This document shows, piece by piece, positions 11,671-26,546 of a stretch of 64,000 bases of DNA (its first letter is position 1; every line of letters starts with the position of its first letter). A program made the translations under genes and the position numbers. The stretch comes from Rhodeus uyekii (Eukaryota; Chordata; Actinopteri; Cypriniformes; Acheilognathidae). The stretch covers positions 1,151,001 to 1,215,000 of the forward strand of contig JAWRVZ010000154.1 of NCBI GenBank assembly GCA_037043235.1, written 5' to 3'. The notes below the pieces were generated by a model that had not been told where the DNA came from, did no database searches, and saw only the letters and a list, made by a program, of their open reading frames with translations.

Positions 11671-12006
<336 letters not shown>

Positions 12007-12147
12007 TAAAACAATAAATAAATGTAAACCGACTGATAAAGATACAAATACTTGAATACATGAAATAAAATGTATAATAAGTAAATGTTTTCAAGACTGT
12101 TAAATTATTTTTGCTGTTCTGAGAAAACCTCATCTCTGTTAGGCAGC

Positions 12148-12190
12148 TGAAAAAAGCGCTGTATAAATAAAGGTGACTTGACTTGACTGA
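12148..12190 (+). mobile_element. L2 LINE 3' tail stub
   Basis: Reads AGCGCTGTATAAATAAAGG then TGACTTGACTTGACT, the same 3' end as the L2 copies elsewhere in the window. Only the last 40 bases are present, as expected for an extreme 5' truncation by target-primed reverse transcription. Confidence 0.75.
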
Positions 12191-13727
12191 CAATATCTTG
12201 GTGACAAATCAACAGTTGCAACGTAGAAACAATCGTCAAAAACCAGACTTTCGACACAAAGCAATCGTTTTCATATTTAGAGCTTGACAGCATCTGTCCC
12301 CTGCCATTTGGAAAAGATTAACATCCTGTTAAATGTCTCATTTTGCATTCCATCAAAGACATTTGGGTTAGGGCTTTGGAACGAAGCTGAAGGTGAGTAA
12401 ATGATGACAAACTTCGATCTTTGGTTGATCTAGCCCTTTAATCCATGCAGTGCTTTACATCTATCACAAGGTGTTGTTCTCTATAAAGTGCCTTTGCTGA
12501 GAAATCCTGACTAGTGCTTACACGATTTTCTTTTGGCTAAGGTCTCAGTGTCAACCACAGGCGACTTTATAAAGTGCGACGGCGGATTCCAGTCCCAATC
12601 AAGACCTTATTACTGTACCAAACGCACAAATCTTGCCTTGCAATTCACCAAACCGCTCGGATAGCTCCTGTTCTGTCTCTTTCTTTCTCGCTCTCTTCAT
12701 TTGACACCACTAAGGCTGTGCACAGAGAGGAAAGCAATCGTGTCAGGGGAGATTTTCGAGAAACCCTAGCAGAACCGATGGTTCTCCATTAAGGTAATGA
12801 GGCCCCAGGAATGGCCATGTCGGCTCTCTCATTTGCGCCGTCTCCAACCCCGCTGCCTGCTCATGAGGATACATTCTTCGTTCCATAATGGCCTTCTCAG
12901 TCTTGCTTTTCTCCCTCTCTTCCTCCTCCCACGTTCCTGCCCTCGTCAAATAACACTGGAGAGGAGGGAGGGCTGCGATGCCAGAGTCCGCCCCATCGAT
13001 TCCGGCACATTATTCCCAGAGGTTACGCTGGAAAGATGGCGGCAGATGACACTCGTGTTTGCAGAGGCCCTGTCTCTCCATGAGATCTGTGTCGTAAAGC
13101 TGCTCCAGCAGATCAATTTGGGAAGTGTTAATTTAGTAATGCCAGGCTTAGTTTAGCACTTTCCTCGCTGACGTACATGTCAACGGCATCAATCGATCAC
13201 AACAGGATTCTCCCAGCTCTCTCTCACACATAAACACACACACACACACACCTGTCAGCCGAAAGAGAGAGAAGAAATCTACCAACCAAACATATCTTCT
13301 TCAGAGGTACAGCACAGGGTGTAGGAATGACAAATGTGTGCAGAGGGTAGGCGATTCAAGACGTTCGATGACTATTGCACAGCCAGGAACACCGGGGAAT
13401 GAAAAAAGCTATTTTAAAATGTTTTTCGAAGGCAAGATGCATCACTGCAGTCTTATTTTTGAATCATAACACACTGTAGGGCCAAATGTATGTGGACACT
13501 CATACATGAAAGTTGAATATTTCATTTCAAAACTACTGCTATTAACAGGGAGTGGGGTTGTGGTTCCTCTTAAGATGTGATTCCACATATTTAATGATTC
13601 TCTTAGTACTTCTGATAAAGAAATATTTTGAAAACAAGAAATGCAAGAAAAGAAAAAATAATCAATTAATAAATATTAAAGTATAAATTAATTGATTCAT
13701 TAAAATGCTTTCAGGACTGTACTTCTA
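12191..13727. other. No gene seen
   Basis: The region has moderate GC content. The 119-codon forward frame at 12797-13156 overlaps relatively complex sequence but has no family motif. A short CA tract lies at 13229-13250. Around 13470-13500 the text GGCCAAATGTATGTGGACAC resembles the end of a dispersed DNA element, too short to classify. Confidence 0.4.
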
Positions 13728-13928
13728 AACAGTGGGGGGGCCTGGGTGGGCCTGGGCCCCCTCATTTACATGTCCGGCCCCCTCAGATTTTCAATTGGTA
13801 AACAGGGCAACTGTGAAAACGAAAGTGAAAGCACATATCACCCACCGCACAAGTCCCCCCCCGTCACCAATCACGCAATTTTAAGCTGGGCCCCCTCAAA
13901 AAAAATATTCTGGCTTCGCCCCTGCTTC
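13728..13928. mobile_element. hAT-like non-autonomous fragment
   Basis: Begins CAGTGGGGGGGCCTGGG and ends with the reverse complement of CAGGGGCGAAGCCAGAAT, an end type common in fish hAT elements. A GGGCCCCCTCA motif occurs near both ends in the same orientation (13754 and 13889). About 200 bp, no coding content. I did not find a convincing 8-bp target duplication. Confidence 0.45.
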
Positions 13929-16900
13929 TAAAGATGTTTAACATGTTCTGTATATATTAAATGACAATATTCTATCCAAAAAAAAGTCAGTAACTGTACT
14001 GATTTAAGTTTCACAATCCTTAATAGTTCACAAAACATTAAAAGTACTCCATAAGTTGCTCGCCTCAAGTGGTGAGTACATAGGTGTGTTATTTGACTTT
14101 CTTCACCTGCTTCCAGCAACAGCCATACACGCTTTCACAAGAGAGTCGAGTTCTGGCAGAAGGGTGACCTCTGACCCGACGTATGCCTTATGAAATAGGC
14201 ATAGCGTAAGATTAGGTGTGAATTTACTCAATTCAGAGGAAAATAAAATACCTGTCACGAATTAGAAGTCTAAAACTAGAAGTTTATTCATATTAGTTCC
14301 TCCTGAACTTGACTCTCTCGTGAATGTGTGTACGGCCATTGCTGGAAGCCAGTGATTATAGTTTATAACACATATAAACATGGTTATTTTTCTTACAAAA
14401 ACTCATGGTATCTATTTAAACCACTGGAGTCATGTGGATTACTTTTATGATGGATGCGCTTTTTGGTGCTTCAAAAACCTGTGCACTATTCAATGCCGTT
14501 ACAAATCTGGGAGGAGCCAGGATATTATTTAATAAAACTCTGATTGTGATCACATGAAAGAAATTAATATACAACTAGGATGGATTGAGGGTGAATAAAA
14601 TATGGGATCATTTGTGTGAACTATTCCTTTAAGTTCAACATAATACAGTTAATTGTATAGTTTACGGTGTTTGACTCTCAAAAAATAACCAGTTCATAAG
14701 AGTCATTCATTCAGAAATTGATTGGACTATACTGGTCATGCTGTAAAGATCTGATTCACTAAAAGAACGAGCTCATAAGAGTAATTTTCACTGGTTATGA
14801 GTCATTAATGATTCATTCCCCAGTCATTCATTTGGGAATCACAGAATCCCCGGGTGATATAATACACTTGCTAAAATGCATGTACTTAACCTTTAATTTC
14901 TAATGTGTTGGATGAATGTGTGTTCATTCAACACATTGGAAATTACAGCTGCAACTTTTTTTACTCTTTCTTTACTCAGAATTGGATCAGACTTCCTAAA
15001 ACATTTAACTCAAAACGGAAACCTTGCTAATGCTGAAGTAAACATGCAACACAACACAAAGTGACAATGTAGTGTACTGGAAATGCCAACTCCTACTAAG
15101 TAGGGAGCACACAGAGTGCACAGTATTCCTTAAGTTGTAGACTAGTATTTCAAACATACCCAGTGAAATGATACGCCATAACAAATACAGCCCATCGGCC
15201 TTGTTTCTGGGCAAGCCGAGAGGAGAATTGATCTGTTGTACCATGCGTGTGGTGGCAGAGGCCTGCCATGATGGCGAGGGTTCAAACACTATTGATTCCT
15301 CAAGGGCCATGGGAATTGGCAGACCGAGCAAAAGCTAGATAAGTACTTCATGCCCCAGCAGCTAAGCTAACACTATAGTCTATCTCCAAATATACTACTT
15401 GATTGTTTAGTTAAGCTGGTACCTGTGCTGAAACTCTTATAGTATTCTACCTCATTATTACTGAGCAATGGGCAAAGACAAACGGCAAGGAAAGAGTTTA
15501 GCCATCATTTGATCTGTAGAACATGTTGCAAGCTAAAAAAGATACACCATCGAGCAAAAGGGTAAATCTCTAATCTTCTGTAATCTTTTAACATGATAAA
15601 TTTAGTCAATTAATTAAGGTAATGACTGAAATCGATAGCAGTTCAGAATTACTTTCGGGGGAACGGCCTCAAGTGTATATGGACGACTAATTAACTGAAT
15701 TCCACAGTGGTTTTGGTGTTAAATTGCCTTTATTCTTGACTTTCTTTGAAGGAAAAAAAATGAAATGCCAAGATCTAAGAGCTCTTGATGGATCCCATAT
15801 GTGAAATAAAATACAGAATGGAATCAATCATATTGGTTTTTCAAATAAAAAGGTGTCTTGACAAACCAAATCTGTTTAGGTTCCTGCCTTTTCCTCTTTG
15901 AGCAGGCGCCTATTTATTTCTCTTTTACTGGTTAGTCAAAAGGTCATTATCGGGTCATCTAACCCTTTCAGTCGTCCTTTCTTTATAGCTGTAATCTATT
16001 TGCGTCCGGTGTCCCATTCCTGCTGATCTACGAGAAGTGCTCGTTTCTGTTTGTGGTGTAATGTTAGTCATTTTTACAAACCTTTGAAAGAATGAGCCAG
16101 GTTTTGATCACAGCAGAATCGATGCATCGGCAGAGCCATCAGTCACAGGTCATACATGTTTAAAACACGCAACATGAACGTGATGGATGTTCTCACCGGT
16201 AAACTTCCACAGCGGCCGGCATATTGGAGATAAGATCTATTATCTCTTCTCGTTGAAGGTCGGCTAACCGGATACAGCCCACATCACGAGAAAACACCCC
16301 ACATGGATGATGCGGAGCAGAAAACATGTCCACTCACCTAAGAGGTCTCTCCAGGAGAGTGAGATTTCTCATTTCTGCAACTGACAGCCTCTCTGTGGTC
16401 GTAGGCTCCCCTCTTGCTCCAGGACTCTCGCAGTTAGGTGTTGCATTCCAACTCTGAAGACGTCTGCCGGTATTTTATCAAGTGTAAAAACCTGCCAAAC
16501 ACACAAACGGAGAAGATCGAGGATACACCGAGTTCAGTGTGCTTTGAAAGAATGATTGTGCCCTTGTCCAAAGTAACCTCAATTTCAGACTTGGACAGCC
16601 TGTGTAATGAATCCCAGAAAGAGAGCAGTCGAGATCGAAAGCCAAGTGCGGTGGAGAACACAATAAGATGAGTCGAGAGTCAAGAGATAGAAAAGAGGAA
16701 GTGATCGAGCCTTCAAGAGAAGTACATCAGGTATTTTCTTTGACCCCACTTGTACGGAGACAACCGATACCTGGTCTAAAGAAAGTGAAAGTGTCACAGA
16801 TAGTCCAATAATTACCTATTGGTGGTCAGCATTGCTTCCGAATCTGCTGTTTTCACAAGCTGCAGTGTACATGATCACTGGTAATAAACATTTATCTCCT

Positions 16901-19900
16901 AATAGCATCAGTGCATTTTCAAAGGGAATGATGGATTCCCCTGTCTCGCACACCTTGAAAAGTCACCTCATGAATATTTAACACACTCCTCTAAACAATT
17001 TTCACATTTTGTCATTGTCAATAACGCATGCCATCACACATTCCACAAGCTTTTTTTAACCCATAGATGCACGTGTGAGATTATACGTTTAGTATGTATG
17101 TCTTGCATGCACTAAAACGAACAGAAGAACTAAATGTTTCATCCATATTACTGTACAAGCATGTTTCAAAACCACTCCACCGGCAAGTCATGTAATATCA
17201 CACTTTGTACATCCATTTGCACAGTGGTTTTTTGTCTCTGGACCAGGAGAGAGATGCTTTTTTGTACAAAAGCCATTTTGATGAAGCCAAACCTCTCTCA
17301 CCCAGAGCAGCTGTCCCCCAAATTACCTCTTCGGTGCGTTAGCAAGAGGTCTTTGGCAGATTCCATCATTGGCACTGACAGAAACACCATGGTAACCCAG
17401 CCAAAGGGGAAACCATGCAGAAAAATATGGAAATTGCCACTTAAAGCCGTCCATCGGCCCCCTTGTCAGCATTCAGGCCTCTGCACTCTCGTATTGTCTA
17501 GCACTTGTATCTGTTTGTCCATCGTCCAGAAACAGCACTCAACTCCACTCCAGGCCCTTTTTGTGACGTCGCAGTCAGGCACGAAGAGTGTGAAATGGCA
17601 CTGTAGAGTGTTTTGACAACCTTATTGCTGCAGTCATCAATGGAGAGAGATGGGTGTCCAAATGTGGGGCCTGATAACAACTTTTCTTAGCAGGACAGAG
17701 AATAAGAAGCAGTGACATATTTTACGACACCTCAAATATGTAAAGGTGAAATTTACTGGTGGTAGCTGTTGGAAGCAATGTATGCCTTCATTCTGCAATT
17801 TCAATTTGATTTTTAATTCAGTAGTTCTATCCTAAAACGTACGTGTATTTGTAAAGCTGCTTTCCAAAAAATGCATGCTCAAATATTAATCCACTATTTG
17901 AGCTCTGTACCTTTTCCAGAGTACATATGGGCTCAAATCTAGCTCTTTTTCTGCGCTGAGAATCAATTAATATAGAAAGCTCAGCCAATATTCCTGTTCC
18001 TTCAGACGTAAATGGCTGGTCACACATAAAGAGAGCAGACGAAGACAAAAGCATTACTCACAATTCTCCTCAAGGCTGAGTTGCAATGTGTCACTGCAAC
18101 AAAACAGTTTATCGATAAATCTCATCAAATTCCTCATTGGCTGGTTAGCGACGAAAAGTCTATGCGAAATGAAAAATATGCAGTTTAGGGTTCGATACGT
18201 AGTCATGCTTTTAAATTTCCCTAATGTACATTCAAAAAGACATACACTTTCCTTGTCCAAAACGACATACACTTTCCTTAAATAAACAGCATAAATTCAT
18301 AAATAAATGCTGCCACAGAAACAAAGAAAAAAACTAGTTTCTCATTTTTGGTTGAGCAAAAGCCAAAAGAGAATTCAAAATGGCTTTTTTGCAACATAAT
18401 GGTGAAGGGCAGACGGATATCTGTTTATGGAACAACTTCAGCTGTGTGAATGTATTTGTCAGGGCTCATATTTATGAGTATTATCAACAGTTCCATCCTA
18501 ATTACCGGCATGATCACGGGCCATTGCTACCAGTGTGGTGCCCTCAAACACAATCCGTCTGTCCTGTGACACCAGAGATAATTTTGATATAGCACATAAA
18601 GAGTGAAACGGGAAAAAAACAGGAGCAAGAGATAGGGGCCAGCTCGAACAGCGCAAATAAATAACCTGAGACCATAATGGCAGGAAGCTGGCTCCAAAAA
18701 AGGTCCCTGATGTTTGTATATAATGCAATCTAACAATTGGGATCAAATTCTATTAACGAAGGCCTGTCTTCAGTAAGAAATTCTGCTTCATTAGAAGGAA
18801 CAAGCAGCCCACACCCCTCCCAAACTCAAATGCGGATACCCACACGCATTTTGCCTGCATGCCCTCCACATCATACGCAATGCACTGAAACTGTCAGGTA
18901 TAAATTTCGCCTCATGCATCTCCCAGCAGCCTAATTACCATGCTAATGAACAACTAAAAGCTGCAAATTAGGATGGGAGTAGCATTGGGGCTGTACCACT
19001 CTCTGCCTCCCAGTACCACCAGGATGAAATAAGCACTGCAGCTGAAAAGTACCAGGTCATTCTAAGGCAGAGGAACTGGATTTATAAAACAGAGGACCTA
19101 AGGGACCCACCGGTGATCAGGTTCCAGATAAAACAAATCCGTTGAAAAACCTAACCCTAATTTGAATGGTCTAGTCCAGATTTATGGGCTAAGACAAAGA
19201 TTAATTACATCTAGGATCAATGATCAAGCCAAGAATGTGTTTATCGAAGTCGAGTCAAGACTGAAAGCATGTAAACAGTAATGTAAACAGGTTCTTATTT
19301 ATCTCCACAGTTTATTTACTGCTGATCTAACATCTCTCCACAGAGTTTGTGTCGAAAAGTAATTAGCATTTCACAATTTCTCACAGTCTGAGAACCTGCA
19401 AACATCAACAGTGAGGGAGGATTATGTGTACTCTACCACATACTTTATCTTATCAATATATCAAAACTGCTTAGAAGAAAAGCATTAGCAATTCAGTGCC
19501 TACATGTTATTGTAAAACAATTGTTACACATGTTTCATTCACCATCTAGTATTTGTTCAAATAGTAGTCAACCAAAATTGTATTTAATTAAATTGAATAG
19601 TTGTCTATAATATTAATTTGGAAATTTTGCCTCCATGGTCTATCTTTCAATTGATTCAAAGAAAATATCCACTTTCTCCACCATTCTTTTGTTCAGCAGT
19701 TTTCTGAAAAATTGAGAAAACAAATCTTTTTAGAAAATAGTTCTTCTAACTTCTAATCTACTAAAACATATCTATAGATCTCACAAGAACAATAGCATTG
19801 AATTTGTCATGATGCACCAACGTTTACCGGATTTGTGAAAAAATTTATTTTAAATTATTAATTTTACTTGTGTAAAGCAATAGTTTGTAAAACCTCACCG

Positions 19901-22365
19901 CATTAGATATTACAGAACAGATATAATCTCACACACACACATACATAAAGCTAAGCAGCATGAATACAGCTTCCCTCGGATGAATGTCAAAACAGACATG
20001 AAATGTGAGCGGATGCAAATTTGCATCAGTCTCATTGGTTGAGTTGATCCATACACGATTTACAGGGTGATTCAAGCCGCGTAATGCTCACAGCGAATTA
20101 CACTGACAGAGATTCAAAGAAAACAACTGTAATCCGTGTACAGCGTCGCACTGTATTTGTGTGAATCAACACCGATGTTCCTTTGAAACCATTTTGTTCG
20201 CAACTGAAGGTACTGCATTCTCTGTAATAAGAACAACCCACAATTCTGTCTGCATCTTGTTTTTTATCTTGTTCACAGCGAGGAAAAAAGCACTTGTTTG
20301 AAATCAACAACAGAGACATGGCCTCACTGTCACTCAAGTGCCAAGTCCCCCAGCAGATCAATTACAAGTGTATTTGCATATGTTCACGTTTCACAGGAGT
20401 GGGATGTGAGAGGGTTACAATCTACTCTCTTGAGGAAACCGTTTGTGGGGAAACGGGAAGAGGCTGTCATTGTAAAGGCATGTAAGATGATGATTTGTAC
20501 AGCCATGATTCGCATGAACCGTGTTGCCTCAGCAGCAATTATACACTGCTATACCCGTTCAAAAACACTGGAGTCAAAACACATTGCCACATCTTGAAAG
20601 TGCTGTATTTTTGAATAGTAATTGCTGTATGGGTTCATATTAAAACAAGTTCGAGAACACACCTAGACACATGCACTGAGAAAACTGTGTGCCTTGTGCT
20701 GCTTGTGGATCAATAAAATGCCTTTACGCCCATATCTCATTGTCATAGCAGCTCAGCCAGCTGTGTAAGTCACCAAACTGTGATTTCAACTCAGAATTGG
20801 ACTGAATTGGATTTACACCACCTAAATCCACAAACAAGAGGGAGAGTATTTAAGTTTGGGCAGAACTCGGGGACTCAAATAAATGAGGTTCAGGAAGCCT
20901 TGATTTAAACTAAGAGGCCCATTGATGCTAAGCACACTCCTTAGTTGTTTGCCACTGATAAAGCCAATGATTTATTATTCCCCGCTAACAGTAAAATAAG
21001 CTTGTTTTAATGACTTTGTCAGATTCTGCCTTCCCACTACATCAGGACCAGTCACTGTTTGAGCTTGAAGTGATAGTTCACCCAAAAATCACCCTCATGT
21101 AATTTCAAGCAAAACATAAAAGACAACTCAATGTCCAAAACAATGTCCAAAATTGTCAAGGGTCTAACATTTATCTAAATGTTTTCTTTTGTGTTTCACA
21201 AAATGAAGTCATACACTAAAAGGTGAGATGTGTAATAAAATAAATGAATTCTCTTACATTGTTCAGTCAAACAGGTCGTCCCAACTTCTGGGTTAATCAA
21301 GCTGCTGAAATAGACAGCGATTAAGAAATCACAAACTTCATCTTTAAGTAAACATGCTCTCTCTTGTCAGCAAACAAAAGTCTTTCTGTTCGTTATATGA
21401 GATAAGTCTAAACTTCTGAGTAGCATTCAAACAACGTTGATCGCACGAAAAACTGTACAATTTGCCCTTTGATACTGTTAGCAAACTAGTCGGCGCACTC
21501 TTCAAACAATTCTCTAATGTAATTGTCCACTTTGTGGCTTAGCGCTGAATCTTGCAGTGTAAGGAAAATTGTTCAGTTTATTGCCGGTCAGGGGTCAGCG
21601 TCAGTCATATTTTGTTTGGCAGTTTGTGCTAACAGCTTTGTTGTGAAATGGCCAGAGGGCAAGCAAGAGATCAGGGCCCTCATCGCAAAATTGTTTACTC
21701 GTACCAACAAAAAAAAGATAGACTTCATGTGAAAACATCAGGATTTCAAGGCACTCAAGCTCTGCAATGTTCCTACATTTAACTAAAGGTTAAAAGAGAT
21801 CAAACCTGAGATATCAGAAACGCCATTTGCCAACAAAAAAAGTGTACCTATACAATGTATTTAAGTGTACAATCAATTGCTTGTGGAAAAAAGCATAATT
21901 TCACATAAGGGTTATATGTCTAAAATTGAAAACCTTTCAAGTGGATGTACAGACAGCTATGCTATCTTTATTAGAATAACCATCAATCTCCATCTATAGT
22001 TTTCTAATAATATGCTCTGGTATGTTTGCGCACACTGACCCTTTTGTACGATTCTGCAAATCCAGCAACAAGAGCATAAAGACAGCTGGACTCATGATCT
22101 GGCAGATTGTGGGCCGACCGTAGCCACATGTGTTCTCAAAATTACTTCATCATCATTCATTTTCACAGAATTGCCATATATTTCATCAGCTAATGGCTTG
22201 CTAGTGTCAGCAAAATTAGATTTGAGGATGGGAGCATTTTAAGACTCAGGACTATGCTCATGTCTGTTTAGGGTTAATCAAAGGTTATCGTTGGAATCTT
22301 TGGCGTATAACATGGTAGCTAAGCATTAATTGAGCATAAGGCACGTGGCAAATCGAGACGGGGAT
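13929..22365. other. Mostly single-copy AT-rich sequence, no confirmed gene
   Basis: About 8.4 kb with no recognisable coding domain and few identifiable repeats. The 160-codon frame at 17134-17616 and smaller frames show no motif. One weak exon-like segment at about 16335-16460 (minus) is listed among the findings. Around 21060-21190 is a worn copy of a dispersed element with GATAGTTCACCCAAAAAT. Around 18925-18970 the text CCTAATTACCATGCTAATG is homeodomain/POU-like and may belong to a conserved element. The most likely reading is intronic or intergenic DNA. Confidence 0.45.
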
Positions 22366-22432
22366 TTACATTTACAGTTATGCATTTGGCAGACGCTTTT
22401 ATCCAAAGCGACTCGCATTGCATTCAAGGAAC
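22366..22432 (-). mobile_element. tRNA-SINE 3' tail fragment
   Basis: The minus strand reads GTCGCTTTGGATAAAAGCG then TCTGCCAAATGCATAA. This is the 3' body shared with the SINE copies at 35881 and 52197. The tRNA-like head is not recognisable in the adjacent sequence, so only the tail remains. Confidence 0.65.
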
Positions 22433-25253
22433 ACGGGATGACTAGAACAGCTTTCCAAAGACAGATCAGCACATTTCCCTGCAAACGGGACAGGATAAGA
22501 GGTTGAACTATCTTAGCCTAAACTACCTCTGCTGGAGTAGGCTATAGTGGCTAGCAAAGGTGATAAAGCAGCTCCTCTAGGGATCGTTTAATCCATCCAC
22601 CCTCTCAGCACCGCTCAATAACTGGCAGGCCAGTACGTATGTTGATTACCTGCAGGGAGATAGGGAGGGACGGAGTCCAAGGTTTTTTGTTCCAAATATT
22701 GAAACGGGGCCGAAGCTACTCTCAGCTATTAATGTCTCAATGCATGAGTGGAAGTTCAGCTCACGCTGAAAGCCAAGGTAAATGGAGTGGATACTAAGCC
22801 TGCCGAAAAACAGAGAATTTGAGTCAGTTGCTCGAAGTGATTAATGGACGTGCTGTCTCGGAGAGGACGACGGATTACTGCGCTGTCTAGTAACGGGTGA
22901 TTACTTGCTACGGAGGTGAGTCTTCTTTATTTATCCTCATGTATCATCTTACACTTCTTTAATGAAGACTTGACAGGGTTGTTTGAGAGACTGAAGGCAA
23001 CAGATGAAGGAGCGGAGGAGGAATATACCCCAGCCATGATTTTGTGCCGGAGGTCAAAGGTTAAACCAGCTAAGTAGCAGAAGTCAGACAGCGGGGCAGC
23101 TCTGTCGTTTAGGTCCAATGGCGTGAATTATGGCCAGTCACCACTGATTAACTTTCTCTTTAAAAAATACTGCACATGGATCTGGAAGGCATGGGCTCTC
23201 CTTCAGACAGAAGGAGGGGGAATTTGGTGACTTCTCGTTTCCGCACTTGGTTGTCAAAGTCCCTACATCAATCATTAAATGTCTTGCACTTGGTTTCCAA
23301 TACTCATCCTTGACATATAGGTTTAGAGTTAATGTCTTCCAAGTAGCATCAATGCATCTATGAGTGATTACATTAGTGATTAGTAACAACATGGATAAAA
23401 GATCAGATAAAAGATCCTACACATGGCTGCAGCAGTATCCAAATCGTGCTTTGAAAAGAAGATTTTGCAAAAGTAGGCAATTCTAAGAAAGAATGTGCTT
23501 GACCCTTTACTGTCAATAAATTTGGGAAGATGTGCTCTGAATCGCTGTCTCAACATGTTCAGAGTCTGTCATTGTTTTTTGCAAGCTCCACTCTGAAGAA
23601 CTTGTGAATTTTCACTGTGTTAGGAAGCATGCTTTAAACAGGAAACCAAAAAAAGCTAGCATGCAGACGTTCTCTTCATCATGAGTGCTACACTGCCATT
23701 CACAGTGCTGTGCTGCCCCCTAGCAGGTCTGCTGGGTACTGCAACTCCACAAGCGGAATGGAGAAGATAACAATGAACCATTTCCAGTGGTCTTGTTTCC
23801 CTCTGAATGCATTGAACAGCCACAATCAATTTGGAAGATACACATGCACATCACCTAGATTGCAACAAGCCCACAGCTGGAGGAATAGCAAACATGTACC
23901 ATTATTTATAGCTTTCTGGTGAAATGCATTTGAGTTAGAGCCAGGTTAAGCACAAATGTGAATTGATCTGGGCAATCACAGTGATGAATGAGGGAAGAAA
24001 AAAGCCTGCGTTTCAATGCCAAAAGCGGCTACTTCTGGTCCTGCCCTCTTTGCTATGGGTTTTAAAAGACAACGCTAAGGGAGCCCCATTTGTAGGGTCA
24101 CAATGCAGTTTAACTTGAGCAATTTACTTAAATCAGTCCCAATGGAAAACCAGAGGTTAAGTGCCTTGCTTCAAGGCCAAAATTGTATTAGGGTAGGATT
24201 GTGATCTCTGGAGCTCCTAAGAGTGAACCTACAACCTTACTGATCTATATCTACCATCCCTTCATCCCGTTTCCACCACCTTCATAACTCTTCAAGAGAC
24301 TGTTGCATAGCTAGACAGCCACCCATGGGCAGAATTAGATTTTTATGGGATCCAGGGCTGTTTTCTGGCCTGTCCAAATCTTAATCTTAACTCGTAAATG
24401 AGAAACTGCTTGCAGCAACTATAAATCTTATTTGAAGGTGAGAAGTTTTGAGGAGGGGAAAAAATCTCTTGTTAAAATCTCTGGCTATCAAGACACCATA
24501 CGAGTGGAGAAAATGAAAATATTCCAGTTGCACTTGGAAGCTTTATAAGAGGAACTTCATCACTTTGTTTGCGCATTAAATAAGTTGATAATTGCATTCA
24601 TTCATGCCGTCTTGAATACTTGAAGCATTTCCGTGAGCAGATGACCATGGAGCAAGATTAATCGTTGAGCGGCGTCTGATTAAAGAACCAAAGGCTTCTC
24701 CATCTCCATGCCTCCTACACACATCCGTTTACTTTGTACATCTTAATCTACTAAACAAAAGGGAAAGCACTTTCATTTCCATCGCAAAAGAACTTTTGAC
24801 AGCAATGAAGATTTTTAATCCAAACACAGAACAAGGCTGCAATCTGTAAAACATGCCATGGATTACCAAACGTCCTTTGTTTTCGCTCACACAGGAAAGC
24901 AACAGATGGACTTTCTAGTTCAGTCCATCGACTTCACAGTGGAAAAAAGAAGCCTGTTGTTTTCCCTCTCCACTGATGACTCGCTAAGTGAGAGGCTTTC
25001 ATGCCGTCTGTGTCCCTTCTCCCTGGGTGAATGTCATTGCATTAGGACCCTTCAGAGTGGATCAATCGTACCACATGACATACATCAAGTGGACAATTAA
25101 CTCTGGTCTAACCTGAGGATGCTGGACAAAGAGGCTTACAATTAGGGTTGATCTCCAGTGGAATATGCATGGTGTGCTTCAAAATACTGATCTGAGAGCA
25201 AACTTGAACCTCGTCATAAAAAAATTACAAAGCTGGTTTGACATCAGCGGCAA
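22433..25253. other. No gene or clear repeat seen
   Basis: Relatively complex sequence without coding motifs. Frames of 60-90 codons (for example 23138-23392 minus, 24858-25100 plus) have no family signature. Segments near 22580-22700 look non-repetitive and could be regulatory, but nothing in the sequence proves it. Confidence 0.4.
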
Positions 25254-26150
25254 AGTCAAGTCAAGTCAAGTCACATTTACTTATATAGCGCTTTTTACAA
25301 TACAGATTGTTTCAAAGCAGCTTTACAGTGGTCACATTACAGTGGAAAACATTATAAACAAAGTTTGTTTGGCTGAACGGCAGCCTTAAAAGAGCAGGCG
25401 AATTAATATAATTGATGAATATCAAGTTTTAAGATTTAATTATTGATTGATTTGATTGATTGATAGTTTGACTATTATATTGATAACAATTCAAGTCCAA
25501 TATTAAGTCCAATTTGGTCCGGTTAGAGATGGGTTCATGATCGTCACAGGTGGAGGGTCTAGTAGAGTCACGGTCTCCGCAGACACTTCAGGGCAGTGCT
25601 GTGCTCGTGTCCAGGTGCAGGTCCTTCATCTGATCTGGATACGACCCGGATCCGGCTGACCATGATAACCTCAGAATAAACAGAGACCAATATCAGCGTA
25701 GATGCCATTCTTCTTCTGATGTATCGAGTACATCAGGTGTTATGGGAATGTTCCCGGTTCCGGCTTATCTAAATTATGCAGCCTAACAATCATTTTACAT
25801 GATTTGGATTAAAAATGTATGTATAATGTGTTATGTGTATGCCAGGTTGAAGAGATGTGTTTTTAGTCCAGATTTAAACTGACAGAGTGTGTCTGCTTCC
25901 CGAACTGTAATAGGAAGACTGTTCCAGAGTTTAGGAGCTAGATAGGAAAAAGATCGACCGCCAGCAGTTGACTTTGATATTCTGGTTATTATAAGCTGGT
26001 CAGTATTTTGGGATCGCAATAGACGTGAAGGACTATAATGTGTTAAAAGATCGCTCAAGTACTGTGGAGCTAAACCATTTAATGCTTTGTAAGTAATTAG
26101 CAAGATTTTAAAATTTACTCAGTGATTAATAGGAAGCCAGGGCAGACCAT
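25254..26150 (-). mobile_element. 5'-truncated L2 LINE copy
   Basis: On the minus strand the copy ends in a GACTTGACTTGACTTGAC tail at 25254-25270. Its ORF2 C-terminus lies at 25831-26103, reading ITYKALNGLAPQYLSDLL and later LWNSLPITVREADTLCQF. The same residues occur at the end of the long L2 copy at 37919-41346. The 3' untranslated part lacks a segment of nearly 200 bp that the long copy has, replaced by a GATTGATTTGATTGATTG stretch. The same change is present in the 30166 copy, so both belong to one sub-lineage. Truncated and inactive. Confidence 0.9.
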
Positions 26151-26546
26151 GACAATTTACATGGTAAACATGACTCTGAAAGCTGATCACTGAGCACTAT
26201 ATGATTGTAGATGTTCTGTTAAAACCAATAGTGGTGCAATAATTCAATCCTCTACGACCGCACCGTAGTTCCTGATGGAAGGTCCGTCATTCTTGGTTCA
26301 GAGCACAAGCCATATTTCTTCATGAACTATAAGAGCATCAGATTATGAGCGGTGGCAAGATAGAAATCTGACGTGTGAGAAGGCAGCAGAGATAGAGAGA
26401 ATCAAAGAAAGTAAGAAAAAAGGAACAGACACATCAGCTTAAAATAAAAACCAAATTGAAAGCCAGACTAAATTCTCTTTCACATGTCTTCAGGCTTCAG
26501 GTTTTCACAGTAACATGCCTGTTGACAAAAACAGATTCAAATATAT

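Noticed and set aside
12797..13156. 119-codon plus-strand frame as an exon
   Set aside because: No convincing splice signals at its ends and no recognisable domain.
17134..17616. 160-codon plus-strand frame
   Set aside because: No domain, no splice or promoter context; composition looks like random AT-rich translation.
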